A DNA stretch of 64,000 nucleotides from Amphibacillus cookii. Lineage in GTDB: Bacteria; Bacillota; Bacilli; Bacillales; Amphibacillaceae. Each line of letters starts with the position of its first letter. The first letter of the stretch is position 1. Made by a program: the position numbers and the translations under genes. The notes under the pieces were generated by a model that had not been told where the DNA came from, did not search any database, and saw only the letters and a program-made list of their open reading frames with translations. Positions 17,942 to 26,551 of the stretch are shown here, one piece after another. The stretch lies in NCBI RefSeq assembly GCF_016908375.1, contig NZ_JAFBDS010000008.1, positions 179,790 to 243,789 on the forward strand. Reading direction: 5' to 3'.

Positions 17942-19675
17942 TTAGTTATTAAAATTGAAATGTATCACATTGTCCCTATCTTTTACAGTATAGGTCCGAT
18001 TATTACCACTTTCCCAAACAACATGATTACCGTCTCTTTTGATTGCTTTATACTCAAATGTTGTCCCAATAGGTAACTGAACAGTAGCTTGCCAACTTGG
18101 ATACGTGGTAATATTGGCTGGTAGCGCCTCGGTCGGCGCCCAATTACCAAGCTCAGCAATATTACCTGCAATATAAACATTTTGTCCCATATTCGTTGTG
18201 GCTTGATCGATATGAAAAGTAACGGGGACAAGTTCATTGCCTGGGTCGCTGCCCCCATTATCCTGACCATCATGTAAAACAGCAATACTTCTACTACCTA
18301 TCGTTCCAGTAATTCTGCCGTTCGAGACAGTAAAGCTTTCATTACCACTCGCTTGATTGATATAAGTGCCATCTGCTAAATTAGTTGAAGTATTTAATTG
18401 CGTCCGATCGCCAAGATTAACAATGGTCATACCTGCTTGTCCACGCTCAATAAGCATAATGGCATTACTCACTGGCCTTAAATACTCATCTGTACCTGCC
18501 ATAGCCTGGCGAAAATGATTAACAGCAACAACATCCCGATGTTTCCACCAATCATTTCCCGCTTGACCTAGCTGATTAGCAAACTTACCACTTCCTGCCG
18601 GACGATTAAAATAAAGTGGCGTTGATTCAGCACGACTTGCAATCAGTGCCCACCCCATTCTCAGTTGCCACTCAGTCATCGCCGTAGATTCTTCTGAATC
18701 ATTAGCATAGGTATCGTGAGATTCAACCCACGTAACCAATTTACCCGGATCGACACTCACACCGTAATGCTGCATGTCACGAACATTTGGATTACTATTA
18801 AAACCAACTGCATGTCTTACCCGATCACCATAGTGGGAAGGAGTAACATCCATATATTCGGCATAGCTTGAGAATCGATCAGCTCCACCTTGAAGGACTT
18901 CTCCATAAATAAAAAGCTCTTCCCTATTATTCAGCCTCCCAAGTACACGAGGCCAGAAGTTCGATCCTACTTGATCATCCGGTAATTCAATATGCTTCGC
19001 TGCATCAAAGCGAAAACCAGCTGCCCCTAATTCAATTGCATCATTTAAGAAGTCAATGACCATGTCTTGTAATTCTTGATTGGCTGTATTTAGATCAGGC
19101 AACCCAATCCCCCAATGCGTCACTTGATAACGATTATTCCAATCTTCTACCCCTCTTGGCTCCCGCCAAAAATCAGCGTTATTCAAAATAACCGGATCGA
19201 CATTTGGACTTGGTGTATACTGCAGAGATCCACCACCAGCGTTAGCCATGTGATTTGGGATAACGTCAACAATAATATCAATACCATATGATTCCGCAGC
19301 TTCACACAGCTGTCTAAATGCTGCTCTGTCCCCTAATTGTGTATTACCAATCTGAAAATTAATCGGTTGATAAAGAATCCACCATTGACTACCAGCTCTT
19401 AACGGTTCTTTATTAGCTTGAATTGGCGACGTTTGGATCCGATTAAACCCAGCATCGGCAATGTCCGCTAAGTGGGCTCTAATGGTATCAAAAGACCAAT
19501 TCCAAGCATGAAAAATAGCACTATCGTCTGTATCCATCAATTGATTAGCTTCAATCGCTTTAGGTTCAACACTTGTTTCAGCTTGTGCAAGAATAGGTGC
19601 AGACATACGCCATCCATAACCTAAAAAAACAAAGATAACACCAAGACAAAACAGTAACTTTAAATTTTTCTTCAT
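17942..19675 (-). CDS. amyE: Secreted alpha-amylase, AmyE-like core with CBM20
   Basis: 577 residues from ATG 19675, which has AAAAAAGGAG 7 nt upstream; an upstream frame to 19786 lacks a signal peptide at its start and is rejected. Signal peptide, then a GH13_28-type barrel very like B. subtilis AmyE: HAWNWSF, QTSPIQ, GFRFDAAKHIELPDD (nucleophile Asp), IYGEVLQGG (acid/base Glu) and TWVESHDTYAN (third Asp). Unlike AmyE, the C-terminus is a CBM20 starch-binding domain (QNVYIAGNIAELGNWAP). It endo-cleaves starch outside the cell and feeds the mdx importer. Two cre/LacI-type sites lie upstream. Confidence 0.93.
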   Translation of the reverse strand: MKKNLKLLFCLGVIFVFLGYGWRMSAPILAQAETSVEPKAIEANQLMDTDDSAIFHAWNWSFDTIRAHLADIADAGFNRIQTSPIQANKEPLRAGSQWWILYQPINFQIGNTQLGDRAAFRQLCEAAESYGIDIIVDVIPNHMANAGGGSLQYTPSPNVDPVILNNADFWREPRGVEDWNNRYQVTHWGIGLPDLNTANQELQDMVIDFLNDAIELGAAGFRFDAAKHIELPDDQVGSNFWPRVLGRLNNREELFIYGEVLQGGADRFSSYAEYMDVTPSHYGDRVRHAVGFNSNPNVRDMQHYGVSVDPGKLVTWVESHDTYANDSEESTAMTEWQLRMGWALIASRAESTPLYFNRPAGSGKFANQLGQAGNDWWKHRDVVAVNHFRQAMAGTDEYLRPVSNAIMLIERGQAGMTIVNLGDRTQLNTSTNLADGTYINQASGNESFTVSNGRITGTIGSRSIAVLHDGQDNGGSDPGNELVPVTFHIDQATTNMGQNVYIAGNIAELGNWAPTEALPANITTYPSWQATVQLPIGTTFEYKAIKRDGNHVVWESGNNRTYTVKDRDNVIHFNFNN

Positions 19676-19751
19676 CAGTTGCACTCCTTTTTTAAAATAT
19701 GAGAACATTATGACTTTGTTATTTGTTTTGACTGTAGCATTATTTGTTTTG

Positions 19752-19885
19752 TGCAATACGCTTGCGCTTAGTGATTTCACCTCCATCTATTAAAGTGAAG
19801 TGTTGTTAAAATCATTTGTGTTGTATTATTGATTATTATCCTTTAGACAACACAGTTCTGTCCTCGTTCAGCGCAAGCGCTTTCA
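19752..19885 (-). promoter_or_regulatory. Amylase promoter region with two cre/LacI-type sites
   Basis: On the minus strand a site TGAAAGCGCTTGCG (19872-19885) precedes a possible promoter TTGTCT-16 nt-TAATAC (about 19828-19855), and a second site GCGCAAGCGTATTGCA lies downstream (19752-19767). Both match the LacI/CcpA core AAGCG-CGCTT with one or two deviations. This fits catabolite repression or control by the LacI-type regulator at 378. Confidence 0.5.
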
Positions 19886-19980
19886 TTTTATGTTAAAAAA
19901 ATATAGCGAGACAACATCACCTACATTAAACCATTTATCTCATCGCCTGTAAAGTGTTTTTTTATCCTTTTTTTAGGATG

Positions 19981-20102
19981 AAACGAACCTTCTCCAACTG
20001 ACAGTCGTTGCGTGATAAGCATGCGTTATATCTCCCACCTAAATAGATGAGCCCTGCTCTCTATTTTGAGGCGGGTGTTTTACAGACGGTTTTTGTGATA
20101 AA
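19981..20102 (+). repeat. Long-hairpin dispersed repeat, copy 3 (short form)
   Basis: AAACGAACCTTCTCCAACTGACAG at the left and GACGGTTTTTGTGATAAA at the right; the first stem is shortened. Sits in the 19676-20204 gap between amylase and amidase genes. Confidence 0.75.
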
Positions 20103-20145
20103 TATAATTTCTTTCTTGACAATACTATGCTTATCAAACATGTTA

Positions 20146-20194
20146 GAAAAACCGAACGTATTCCCTTAATAAGCTAATACATGAATACGTTCGG
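20146..20194 (-). terminator. Terminator of the amidase gene
   Basis: On the minus strand CCGAACGTATTC and GAATACGTTCGG form a perfect 12-bp stem followed by TTTTTC, 11 nt after the stop of the gene at 20205. Confidence 0.8.
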
Positions 20195-20204
20195 CTTTAA
20201 TTGT

Positions 20205-21704
20205 TTATATTCGCATAGCTTTGCTTACAACTTTATGATCCACCCAGAGATTTGAGCGCTCAATTAAGCTCGCCAGACTTAACAGCAGATCTTCTCTTCC
20301 TTTTGATGCAACAAATTGAACACCCATTGGCAAGCCTTGGTTACTGAGATGGGTCGGTACACTCATTGCCGGCTGACCAGTAAGATTAGCTAATTGAGTA
20401 AAAGGGGTGTAAGTTAAGCTCGGCAAAAACATATCATAAATAAGCTGTTGTTGTTCAGTTGTTGACAAATGATCAACCTTTAGCAACTCTTTTACTTGAA
20501 GTTCAGATGGTGTTAACTCGCCTATTTTCGGTGGTTCACTTGCATTGGTTGGCGTTAAATAAAAGTCATACTGATCGTGAAAGCCTGCCATTTGAGCTGC
20601 GGCCTGATCCCAACCATTTAAGCTTTCGCTATATGCTGCTGCAGAGATATTTTTTCCTGCTATATGTAGCACCCACGTAAAAATATCAACATCATCTGGT
20701 GTTAGTGACCTTCCTGAATGGCGCTCCAACTGCTCAATCACGCGATTGATCTCCCCACTATTCATGACATAGTAGTGCTTCATTAGATTGATGCCATTGA
20801 CTGGTGCTTCCATTTCTTCTACCGAGTGACCTTGGTCTTCTAACCAGTTAACCATGCGCTGAACAGCTTGTTTAGCATCATTACTTACCGTTGTTCGAAC
20901 AGGAGATGCTGTGGAATAGGCAATTCGATATTTTTGATCATAAGGTTTTTCGACAATGTCATGATAACGTCCCGGATACAAAGGCGTTTGAAAAGCAGCT
21001 TCAGGCTGAACAGTTTGTAACAAATCAAGGAACGTTGCACTATCGCGAACAGAACGACTAAGGACAAAGTCAATCGATGCGCCTTGCCATTGTCGACCGA
21101 TACCTGGTCCAACTGGTGTTCGACCACGTGTTGGCTTAAGACCCATTAAGCCGGTAAAACCAGCTGGTATTCGAATCGATCCTCCACCATCACTTGCTCC
21201 AGCAACAGGGACAACGCCTGCAGCAACCATGGCGGCTGCACCTCCGCTCGATCCGCCGGGTGAATATGCCGAATGCCATGGATTTCGTGTAGCTCCATAG
21301 TAAGCGGGTTCCGTTATATTTTTCAAACCGAATTCTGGTGTGTTGGTATGACCTAGAAATAAACAACCTGCCTGACGAAGTTTTGCAACGAAATGCGAAT
21401 CCTGCTTGGCTATATTTTGAGTTAATAACTTTGATCCCGAACTTAGTACCTCACCCTCAATCGCTTGTGAGATATCTTTTAATAACATCGGTACACCGTA
21501 CAGCGCTTGTCCGCTATTTTCTAATGTACTCGCCTCTTGATAAACGCTTTCTTCGCGTGTCCGTATAACAGCATTTAAAGTAGGATTGGTTTGTTCAAGT
21601 CGCGCAAAAGCCAGATCGAGCAATTCCTTCGGTGTTACTTGATTATTGCGGACTAATTCGGCTAATCCAACAGCATCATATTGAAGATAGCTTTCAATGT
21701 TCAT
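20205..21704 (-). CDS. Amidase-signature family hydrolase
   Basis: 499 residues of the GatA-like amidase-signature family. The Ser-cisSer-Lys region is visible: Lys in MLLKDISQ (~residue 83) and the Gly/Ser-rich [17 protein letters not shown] with [20 protein letters not shown] (~155-200). No gatB/gatC neighbours, so it is not the tRNA amidotransferase subunit but a free amidase of unknown substrate. Start ATG with GGGGGGATGAG just upstream. Single-gene unit with its own terminator. Confidence 0.88.
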   Translation of the reverse strand: MNIESYLQYDAVGLAELVRNNQVTPKELLDLAFARLEQTNPTLNAVIRTREESVYQEASTLENSGQALYGVPMLLKDISQAIEGEVLSSGSKLLTQNIAKQDSHFVAKLRQAGCLFLGHTNTPEFGLKNITEPAYYGATRNPWHSAYSPGGSSGGAAAMVAAGVVPVAGASDGGGSIRIPAGFTGLMGLKPTRGRTPVGPGIGRQWQGASIDFVLSRSVRDSATFLDLLQTVQPEAAFQTPLYPGRYHDIVEKPYDQKYRIAYSTASPVRTTVSNDAKQAVQRMVNWLEDQGHSVEEMEAPVNGINLMKHYYVMNSGEINRVIEQLERHSGRSLTPDDVDIFTWVLHIAGKNISAAAYSESLNGWDQAAAQMAGFHDQYDFYLTPTNASEPPKIGELTPSELQVKELLKVDHLSTTEQQQLIYDMFLPSLTYTPFTQLANLTGQPAMSVPTHLSNQGLPMGVQFVASKGREDLLLSLASLIERSNLWVDHKVVSKAMRI

Positions 21705-21760
21705 GACTCATCCCCCCTGCATATTTTCCCCAGTATACCCTTGATTGGTTGAAATAGAAA

Positions 21761-21787
21761 AGCACATGTCACCAATTGACATGTGCT
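21761..21787 (-). terminator. Terminator downstream of the DinB-like gene
   Basis: AGCACATGTCA and TGACATGTGCT, perfect 11-bp stem, with TTTTCTATTTC following on the minus strand. It lies upstream of the amidase gene and closes the transcript coming from 22050 and perhaps the siderophore genes. Confidence 0.8.
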
Positions 21788-21923
21788 AATCATCTAATTG
21801 TAAACAAATTGTCACAAATAGCCTAAAATTCCACAGAATTTCTTTATTTCACGTTATAAATTAAAGGTTTACTGTAGCTTTTACTTATCACTTTTGTTTG
21901 TTTTACCATATACCGACTTATAT

Positions 21924-22073
21924 AAAGCAAACCTGCAATTAGCGAGGCTTTTCGTTCTTTGCCCACTGATTGCAGGTTCGTTGAGCGAATCACGACATTT
22001 CGTCCACCTTTATAAATTTACCTCTGCTCTCTATTTTAAGATAAGCGGTTTACGGGCGATTATCCGTGATAAA
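21924..22073 (+). repeat. Long-hairpin dispersed repeat, copy 4
   Basis: First stem is clear: AAACCTGCAAT...ATTGCAGGTT. The right end CGATTATCCGTGATAAA overlaps the coding end of the DinB-like gene and supplies its last codons and stop. Confidence 0.85.
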
Positions 22074-22529
22074 TTTTCGCAAATCCATAATCGCTTGGAC
22101 ATGCATGCCTTCATGAAAAATCGTCCGTACCAAGACATCTTCAATCGTTCGCATACCCATCTCAACCGGTTCAAATACTTCATCTAAACGTGATTGATAG
22201 GTATTCTTTATAAATGACGGTTGTGTTTTTAATAAATGCTTCAGTTCTTCAAAGCTTGGTGTCTCTTCAGTAAAATCCTTTGGAGAAGTACCAAAGCCAA
22301 ACCATTGAGCAAAATGTTCGGGTACTGCTGTTCTTTCTTTTGTTAATGTTTCAATCCAAAGAAACTGATCTAAATACACATGCCCTAAGTTCCACCGTAT
22401 ATTATTATGAAAGCCTTGCGGTATGATATTTGCCTGTTGATTAGATAAGCCTTCCACAACTGCTAATAGATCATGCCGATAAGACTCTAATTGATTGAAC
22501 AGTACTTTTTGATGTTGTGTCACTGTCAT
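22050..22529 (-). CDS. DinB-superfamily protein
   Basis: About 159 residues, four-helix DinB/YfiT-like fold. Candidate metal-binding His residues are in WNLGHVYLDQ and IFHEGMHVQAIMD, the usual DinB positions. An in-frame ATG at 22559 is rejected because the RBS GGAGG lies between it and ATG 22529; GTG 22523 is an alternative with better spacing. Members are often thiol-dependent or metal-dependent enzymes of unknown reaction. The last seven codons (FITDNRP) and stop lie inside a dispersed repeat, so the native C-terminus was replaced or extended by the repeat. Confidence 0.8.
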   Translation of the reverse strand: MTVTQHQKVLFNQLESYRHDLLAVVEGLSNQQANIIPQGFHNNIRWNLGHVYLDQFLWIETLTKERTAVPEHFAQWFGFGTSPKDFTEETPSFEELKHLLKTQPSFIKNTYQSRLDEVFEPVEMGMRTIEDVLVRTIFHEGMHVQAIMDLRKFITDNRP

Positions 22530-22616
22530 CAGCCTCCAAAATATAGATATATTCACCATACTATTTTCAACGATGATTGTATAGCTTTTTGACAGAATTG
22601 TGACAAATTAATCTAG

Positions 22617-23396
22617 CTAAGATGAGGCTAAACGTAATACATCATTGACAAGAGGTAGCACTACAGAAGCATGTCCCTCACCTGCAAACTGTTTAAAAAA
22701 GCTATGTACACCTAATTTGTCTTGTAACTGTTCAGCCATTGCAACAGCATGCTCCACCATCCCACTTGGATGCTCTCGCTCTCGTCCGCCTACCGTTATT
22801 AAAAGTTGCTCATCTTGTCCTTGAAATTGTTGCTCATAGTTTGCTAGTGAGGTGTTATTCCAATGAATGGACGGACTGCCGGCGACAAAATAACTGAATG
22901 TGCTCGACATCGATAGCAATGCGTATAATGTAAATAATCCACCTAAAGAATGTCCGAAGAGTGTTTGACGTTTTAGGTTGATAAAATACCTTTCTTGAAT
23001 GGTTGGTTTTAGTTCCTGTTCAATAAAATCTAAGAATAAACGTGCTCCACCTTGTTTCGGCCACGGAGACCCATCAGGACGATTAGCCATAAACTGATTA
23101 TGCTCATCTAATGTGTAGTCATAAAACCGTTGATCTGAGAACGGTTGATCGGTTTGATAACCAATCCCTACAACCACGATCGGACAGACGCCTGTCTTAT
23201 CAGGTTTTCTTGATTGAACATTTACAGCCTCCACTACGGTGCCAAAAAAAGCATTACCATCTAATACATACAAGACCGGATAACCGTCTTCAGGTGGCTC
23301 ACTAATTGGAACCGAAATAAAGATCTGATAGTTTTCCTTAGTTTGTGATCTTAAAGTAAACTGCTTAGTATGTGGTATCGTATAACTGTCTTCCAT
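22617..23396 (-). CDS. besA: Siderophore (bacillibactin) esterase BesA-like
   Basis: About 259 residues, alpha/beta hydrolase of the Fes/IroE/BesA type. The nucleophile elbow is GHSLGG (~residue 155), the acid is probably in the VGGREREHPSG region and the His is GEGHASVV near the C-terminus. It would hydrolyse ferric bacillibactin (trilactone) in the cytosol to release iron. ATG 23396 is chosen because GGAGG lies 8 nt upstream; GTG 23405 is rejected. Follows feuC, as ybbA/besA follows feuABC in B. subtilis. Confidence 0.85.
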   Translation of the reverse strand: MEDSYTIPHTKQFTLRSQTKENYQIFISVPISEPPEDGYPVLYVLDGNAFFGTVVEAVNVQSRKPDKTGVCPIVVVGIGYQTDQPFSDQRFYDYTLDEHNQFMANRPDGSPWPKQGGARLFLDFIEQELKPTIQERYFINLKRQTLFGHSLGGLFTLYALLSMSSTFSYFVAGSPSIHWNNTSLANYEQQFQGQDEQLLITVGGREREHPSGMVEHAVAMAEQLQDKLGVHSFFKQFAGEGHASVVLPLVNDVLRLASS

Positions 23397-23414
23397 GAAT
23401 TCCACCTCCGCGAC

Positions 23415-24443
23415 CTACGATTTGTTAAAGTTTTTAAATAATAAATACATAAAAAATGGGACGCCAATAATTGAAATAACAATACCAACAGGAAGTTCAG
23501 CTGGAGCAAAAATGACTTTAGCAATCAGATCTGCTGCTACAACTAACAACATGCCCATCAAACCACTGACTGGCAAACTGTATCGATGATGACGACCGAT
23601 TAATTGTCGACTAATATGTGGTGCAATTAAGCCAACAAATACTAAACTCCCAGAGATTGAAACCGAAGCACTTATGACACCGATACTACTTAACAGTAAG
23701 ATGATCTTTTCTTTTTCCACTGCGACACCTAATCCCATTGCTTTTTCTTCACCTAACTGTAACAAATCAAGCACAGTAGCCTTATGAAAAATAAGCGGAA
23801 CACAGCAAATAAGCCATGGTAGAATCATTGCAATATTAAGCCAATTGGCATTGGACACACTTCCGCGGATCCAAATGGTGGCCATTTCAAAATCTTGTGG
23901 CGCCATTTTCAATGAAACAAACAAGATAAGCGCGCTGAGTCCAGCACTAATCGCTATTCCAACTAAAATTAACCGTTGCGGATCAAGTTGACCTTGCTTT
24001 CGAGAAAAAAAGTAAATAAACAGGGCGGTAAATAACCCCCCCACCCATCCGAATAGTGGCATCATGATTGCTCCAGACCAGCCAACGTCTGTTAATTGGC
24101 CTTGAAAGAAAAACATAAACAAAATGATTGCTGCGCTTGCTCCTGTATTAATTCCTAAAATACCCGGATCTGCTATTTCATTTCTTGCCATACCTTGAAG
24201 GACGTTTCCACTAACACCTAGACCAAAACCAACAAGTATCGCAACGACAATTCGAGGCAAACGAAAGTCAAAGACAACCAATTTAAAGGCTGGATCATTT
24301 TCAAACCCTAAAAGGGTATTGACCACTTCACTTACTGATATTTGAAAACTACCTTGTGTTAAACTGGTAAATACGATCATCATCAACAACAAAAAGCTCA
24401 CTAAACATGTTATCCAAAATCTGCTATGTTTTTGACTAGACAC
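23415..24443 (-). CDS. feuC: Ferric-siderophore ABC permease FeuC
   Basis: 342 residues, FecCD/BtuC family with about nine to ten membrane helices and conserved GLGVSGNVLQGMARNEIADPGILG and FVGLIAPHISRQLIG blocks. Forms the channel with FeuB for Fe-bacillibactin or a related catecholate. Start overlaps the feuB stop by 8 nt, implying coupled translation. The ATPase (YusV-like in B. subtilis) is not in the window. Confidence 0.9.
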   Translation of the reverse strand: MSSQKHSRFWITCLVSFLLLMMIVFTSLTQGSFQISVSEVVNTLLGFENDPAFKLVVFDFRLPRIVVAILVGFGLGVSGNVLQGMARNEIADPGILGINTGASAAIILFMFFFQGQLTDVGWSGAIMMPLFGWVGGLFTALFIYFFSRKQGQLDPQRLILVGIAISAGLSALILFVSLKMAPQDFEMATIWIRGSVSNANWLNIAMILPWLICCVPLIFHKATVLDLLQLGEEKAMGLGVAVEKEKIILLLSSIGVISASVSISGSLVFVGLIAPHISRQLIGRHHRYSLPVSGLMGMLLVVAADLIAKVIFAPAELPVGIVISIIGVPFFMYLLFKNFNKS

Positions 24444-25443
24444 TTGCTTTTCCTCCCCGTGTTCGAATTAAGTAGAGGAAAAAGGGCACACCGATTAGTG
24501 ATGTGACGACACTGATTGGCGTTTCAAACGGGTAGTTAATAAATCGACTTAACAGATCAGATAGGGTTAAGAATATGGCCCCAATCACACCAGCACAAGG
24601 GATGATCCAGCGATAATTACTGCCAACTAAAAAACGCGTCAGGTGCGGAATGATTAGGCCAATAAATGCAATATGACCAACTAACGCAGCAGAAATGCCT
24701 GTCAATATAATAACAGCCAACATAGCAAGCCATTTGATATACGCTGTCTTTTGACCTAAACCAATAGCTACCTCTTCTCCTAATGATAGAATGGTGATTC
24801 CACTGGAAAGCACCAGAGCTAAGCCAATCCCGATCACCCCAAATAGAATAGCCCATTTCATTAAAGCAGGGTCCAGTTGATGCAACCGTGCATTGTACCA
24901 AAAACTAATATCTTGTGAAATATGAAAGTAAGTAGCAAGCCCTGCAGAGACGCTACTTAAAAAGGTCCCTACTACTGTCCCAATAATCGCTAATTGAACA
25001 GGAGAAAAACCATTAAGCAGGCGCGAAGCAAGCCCGATAACAAGTAAGACAGATAAAGCTGAGCCTACTAATGAGTAACCAATCATCTGGAGCGAGGATG
25101 TTTGTGGAATGAAGATCATCGCTAAAGTAATTGCAAACACAGATCCATCTGTAACAGCCATAATCGAAGGGGATGCAAGATAATTTCTTGTTACCCCCTG
25201 CATCATTGCACCAGATATAGCTAAAAATCCACCGATCAACAATGATCCTATTGCTCTAGGCATCCGAGAATGCCAAATAATCTGATGATCAACATTTTCT
25301 GCGTCAAATGCAAAAAATGCTTGTTCAACCGTGGTTAAACTAATTTCTTTCGCACCATAGATAATAGATAAAAGGGTTACCATGATCATAATTATTGGTG
25401 AGGCCATAAGGATTAGCACAGGGATGGTACGTTTCTTTTTCAT
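24436..25443 (-). CDS. feuB: Ferric-siderophore ABC permease FeuB
   Basis: FecCD-family permease, ~335 residues from ATG 25443 (an in-frame TTG at 25452 is less likely because AAGG sits directly before it). The motif GGFLAISGAMMQGVTRNYLASPSIM and the late block FIGLIIPHLTRFLVGSNYR mark the family. Second gene of feuA-B-C-besA. Confidence 0.9.
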   Translation of the reverse strand: MKKKRTIPVLILMASPIIMIMVTLLSIIYGAKEISLTTVEQAFFAFDAENVDHQIIWHSRMPRAIGSLLIGGFLAISGAMMQGVTRNYLASPSIMAVTDGSVFAITLAMIFIPQTSSLQMIGYSLVGSALSVLLVIGLASRLLNGFSPVQLAIIGTVVGTFLSSVSAGLATYFHISQDISFWYNARLHQLDPALMKWAILFGVIGIGLALVLSSGITILSLGEEVAIGLGQKTAYIKWLAMLAVIILTGISAALVGHIAFIGLIIPHLTRFLVGSNYRWIIPCAGVIGAIFLTLSDLLSRFINYPFETPISVVTSLIGVPFFLYLIRTRGGKASV

Positions 25444-25463
25444 ATTACTCAACCTTGTCTCGA

Positions 25464-26459
25464 TTAATTTCCAACTATTTTTTCATTAATTACATCTAGA
25501 AAAGTGATACGACTATAAGCGGTTCCACCTTCGAGAAGTGGATCAACGCTATTTAAATAAACCTGATCATTTTTTACCGCTTCAATACTTTGCCAAATCG
25601 GGTTATTTTCTAATTCTTCAATGACGTCTGGCTGATCTTGATTTTGGCTTTTTTCCATCTGTACGAATACATAATCAGGGTTAAGGTCGCTAAACATCTC
25701 TAGTGAGATCACTTCTTGTGCTTCCGCAGCTTGAATGGCTTCAGGCGCTTCGAGGCCAAGATCATCATATAATAGATCGTTAAAATAAACATCCTCTGGA
25801 TAAATCATAATATTGCCATTACGAATCCGCACCATTACAAGCACTTCTTCAGCCAATTCATCCGCTATATCCGCTTTCACACTTTCTAGATCTTGAGCAT
25901 AATCTTCCAAGATAGACTCTGCTTCACTCGTTTTACCAGTTACCGCTGCCAGTAATTTTAAGTTTTCCTGCCAATTTGACGCAATATGAGAAACCGGAAT
26001 CGTTGTTGCCACTTTGTCTAAGTCTGTTGCTACATCCTCTGGGAATTTAGCAGTACTCAGAATTAAATCCGGATCAAGTTGTAAAATCGTCTCAACATTT
26101 GGTTGTTGTTTTTCTCCGATAGCTTCAGCATGTGTTGTGATTGACTGATACAAGTCTGGAAATGCTCCACCTACCGTAATCGCACCTGTTGGCTCGACCT
26201 CGAGTAATAAGGCATCTTCCATTGCCTCCATACTTCCTGTAATGACAAGACTCTCTATCAAACCATCAACAGGGTACGTTTCTCCTAGATAAGTCACTTC
26301 CGTTAATGTTTCTTCGACCTGATCATCGTCTGCTACGACTTCTTGCTCTGGATCAGCTGTAACCTCTAGATCCTCTTCTTGATCTTGGTCTCCACATGCA
26401 ACCAATAGAGCAAAAACGAAAGCCCATAGGCTATATTTGATTAATCTTTTTTTTATCAT
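25464..26459 (-). CDS. feuA: Ferric-siderophore binding lipoprotein FeuA
   Basis: 331 residues from ATG 26459. GGAAAGGAAG precedes it and lies inside a longer frame opened by GTG 26477, so the shorter start is right. Lipoprotein signal ends LLVAC, followed by an acidic linker. Fold is the type III (helical-backbone) periplasmic binding protein with the TLPxS-like segment and the terminal YLNSVDPLLEGG region. Delivers Fe-bacillibactin to FeuBC. A Fur box overlaps its promoter. Confidence 0.9.
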   Translation of the reverse strand: MIKKRLIKYSLWAFVFALLVACGDQDQEEDLEVTADPEQEVVADDDQVEETLTEVTYLGETYPVDGLIESLVITGSMEAMEDALLLEVEPTGAITVGGAFPDLYQSITTHAEAIGEKQQPNVETILQLDPDLILSTAKFPEDVATDLDKVATTIPVSHIASNWQENLKLLAAVTGKTSEAESILEDYAQDLESVKADIADELAEEVLVMVRIRNGNIMIYPEDVYFNDLLYDDLGLEAPEAIQAAEAQEVISLEMFSDLNPDYVFVQMEKSQNQDQPDVIEELENNPIWQSIEAVKNDQVYLNSVDPLLEGGTAYSRITFLDVINEKIVGN

Positions 26460-26483
26460 TGTTTTCTTCCTTTCCACTTATTG

Positions 26484-26525
26484 TTGATATTGATTCTCAT
26501 TTTCAATGATAAAGATCATTATACA
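26484..26525 (-). promoter_or_regulatory. feuA promoter with Fur box
   Basis: On the minus strand TATAAT lies just upstream of ATTGAAAATGAGAATCAATATC. TGAAAATGAGAATCA is a close match to the 7-1-7 Fur box TGATAATNATTATCA. Iron-replete Fur would repress the uptake operon. Confidence 0.7.
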
Positions 26526-26551
26526 TCTCGTCCATGTAGAATTTGAGGTTT

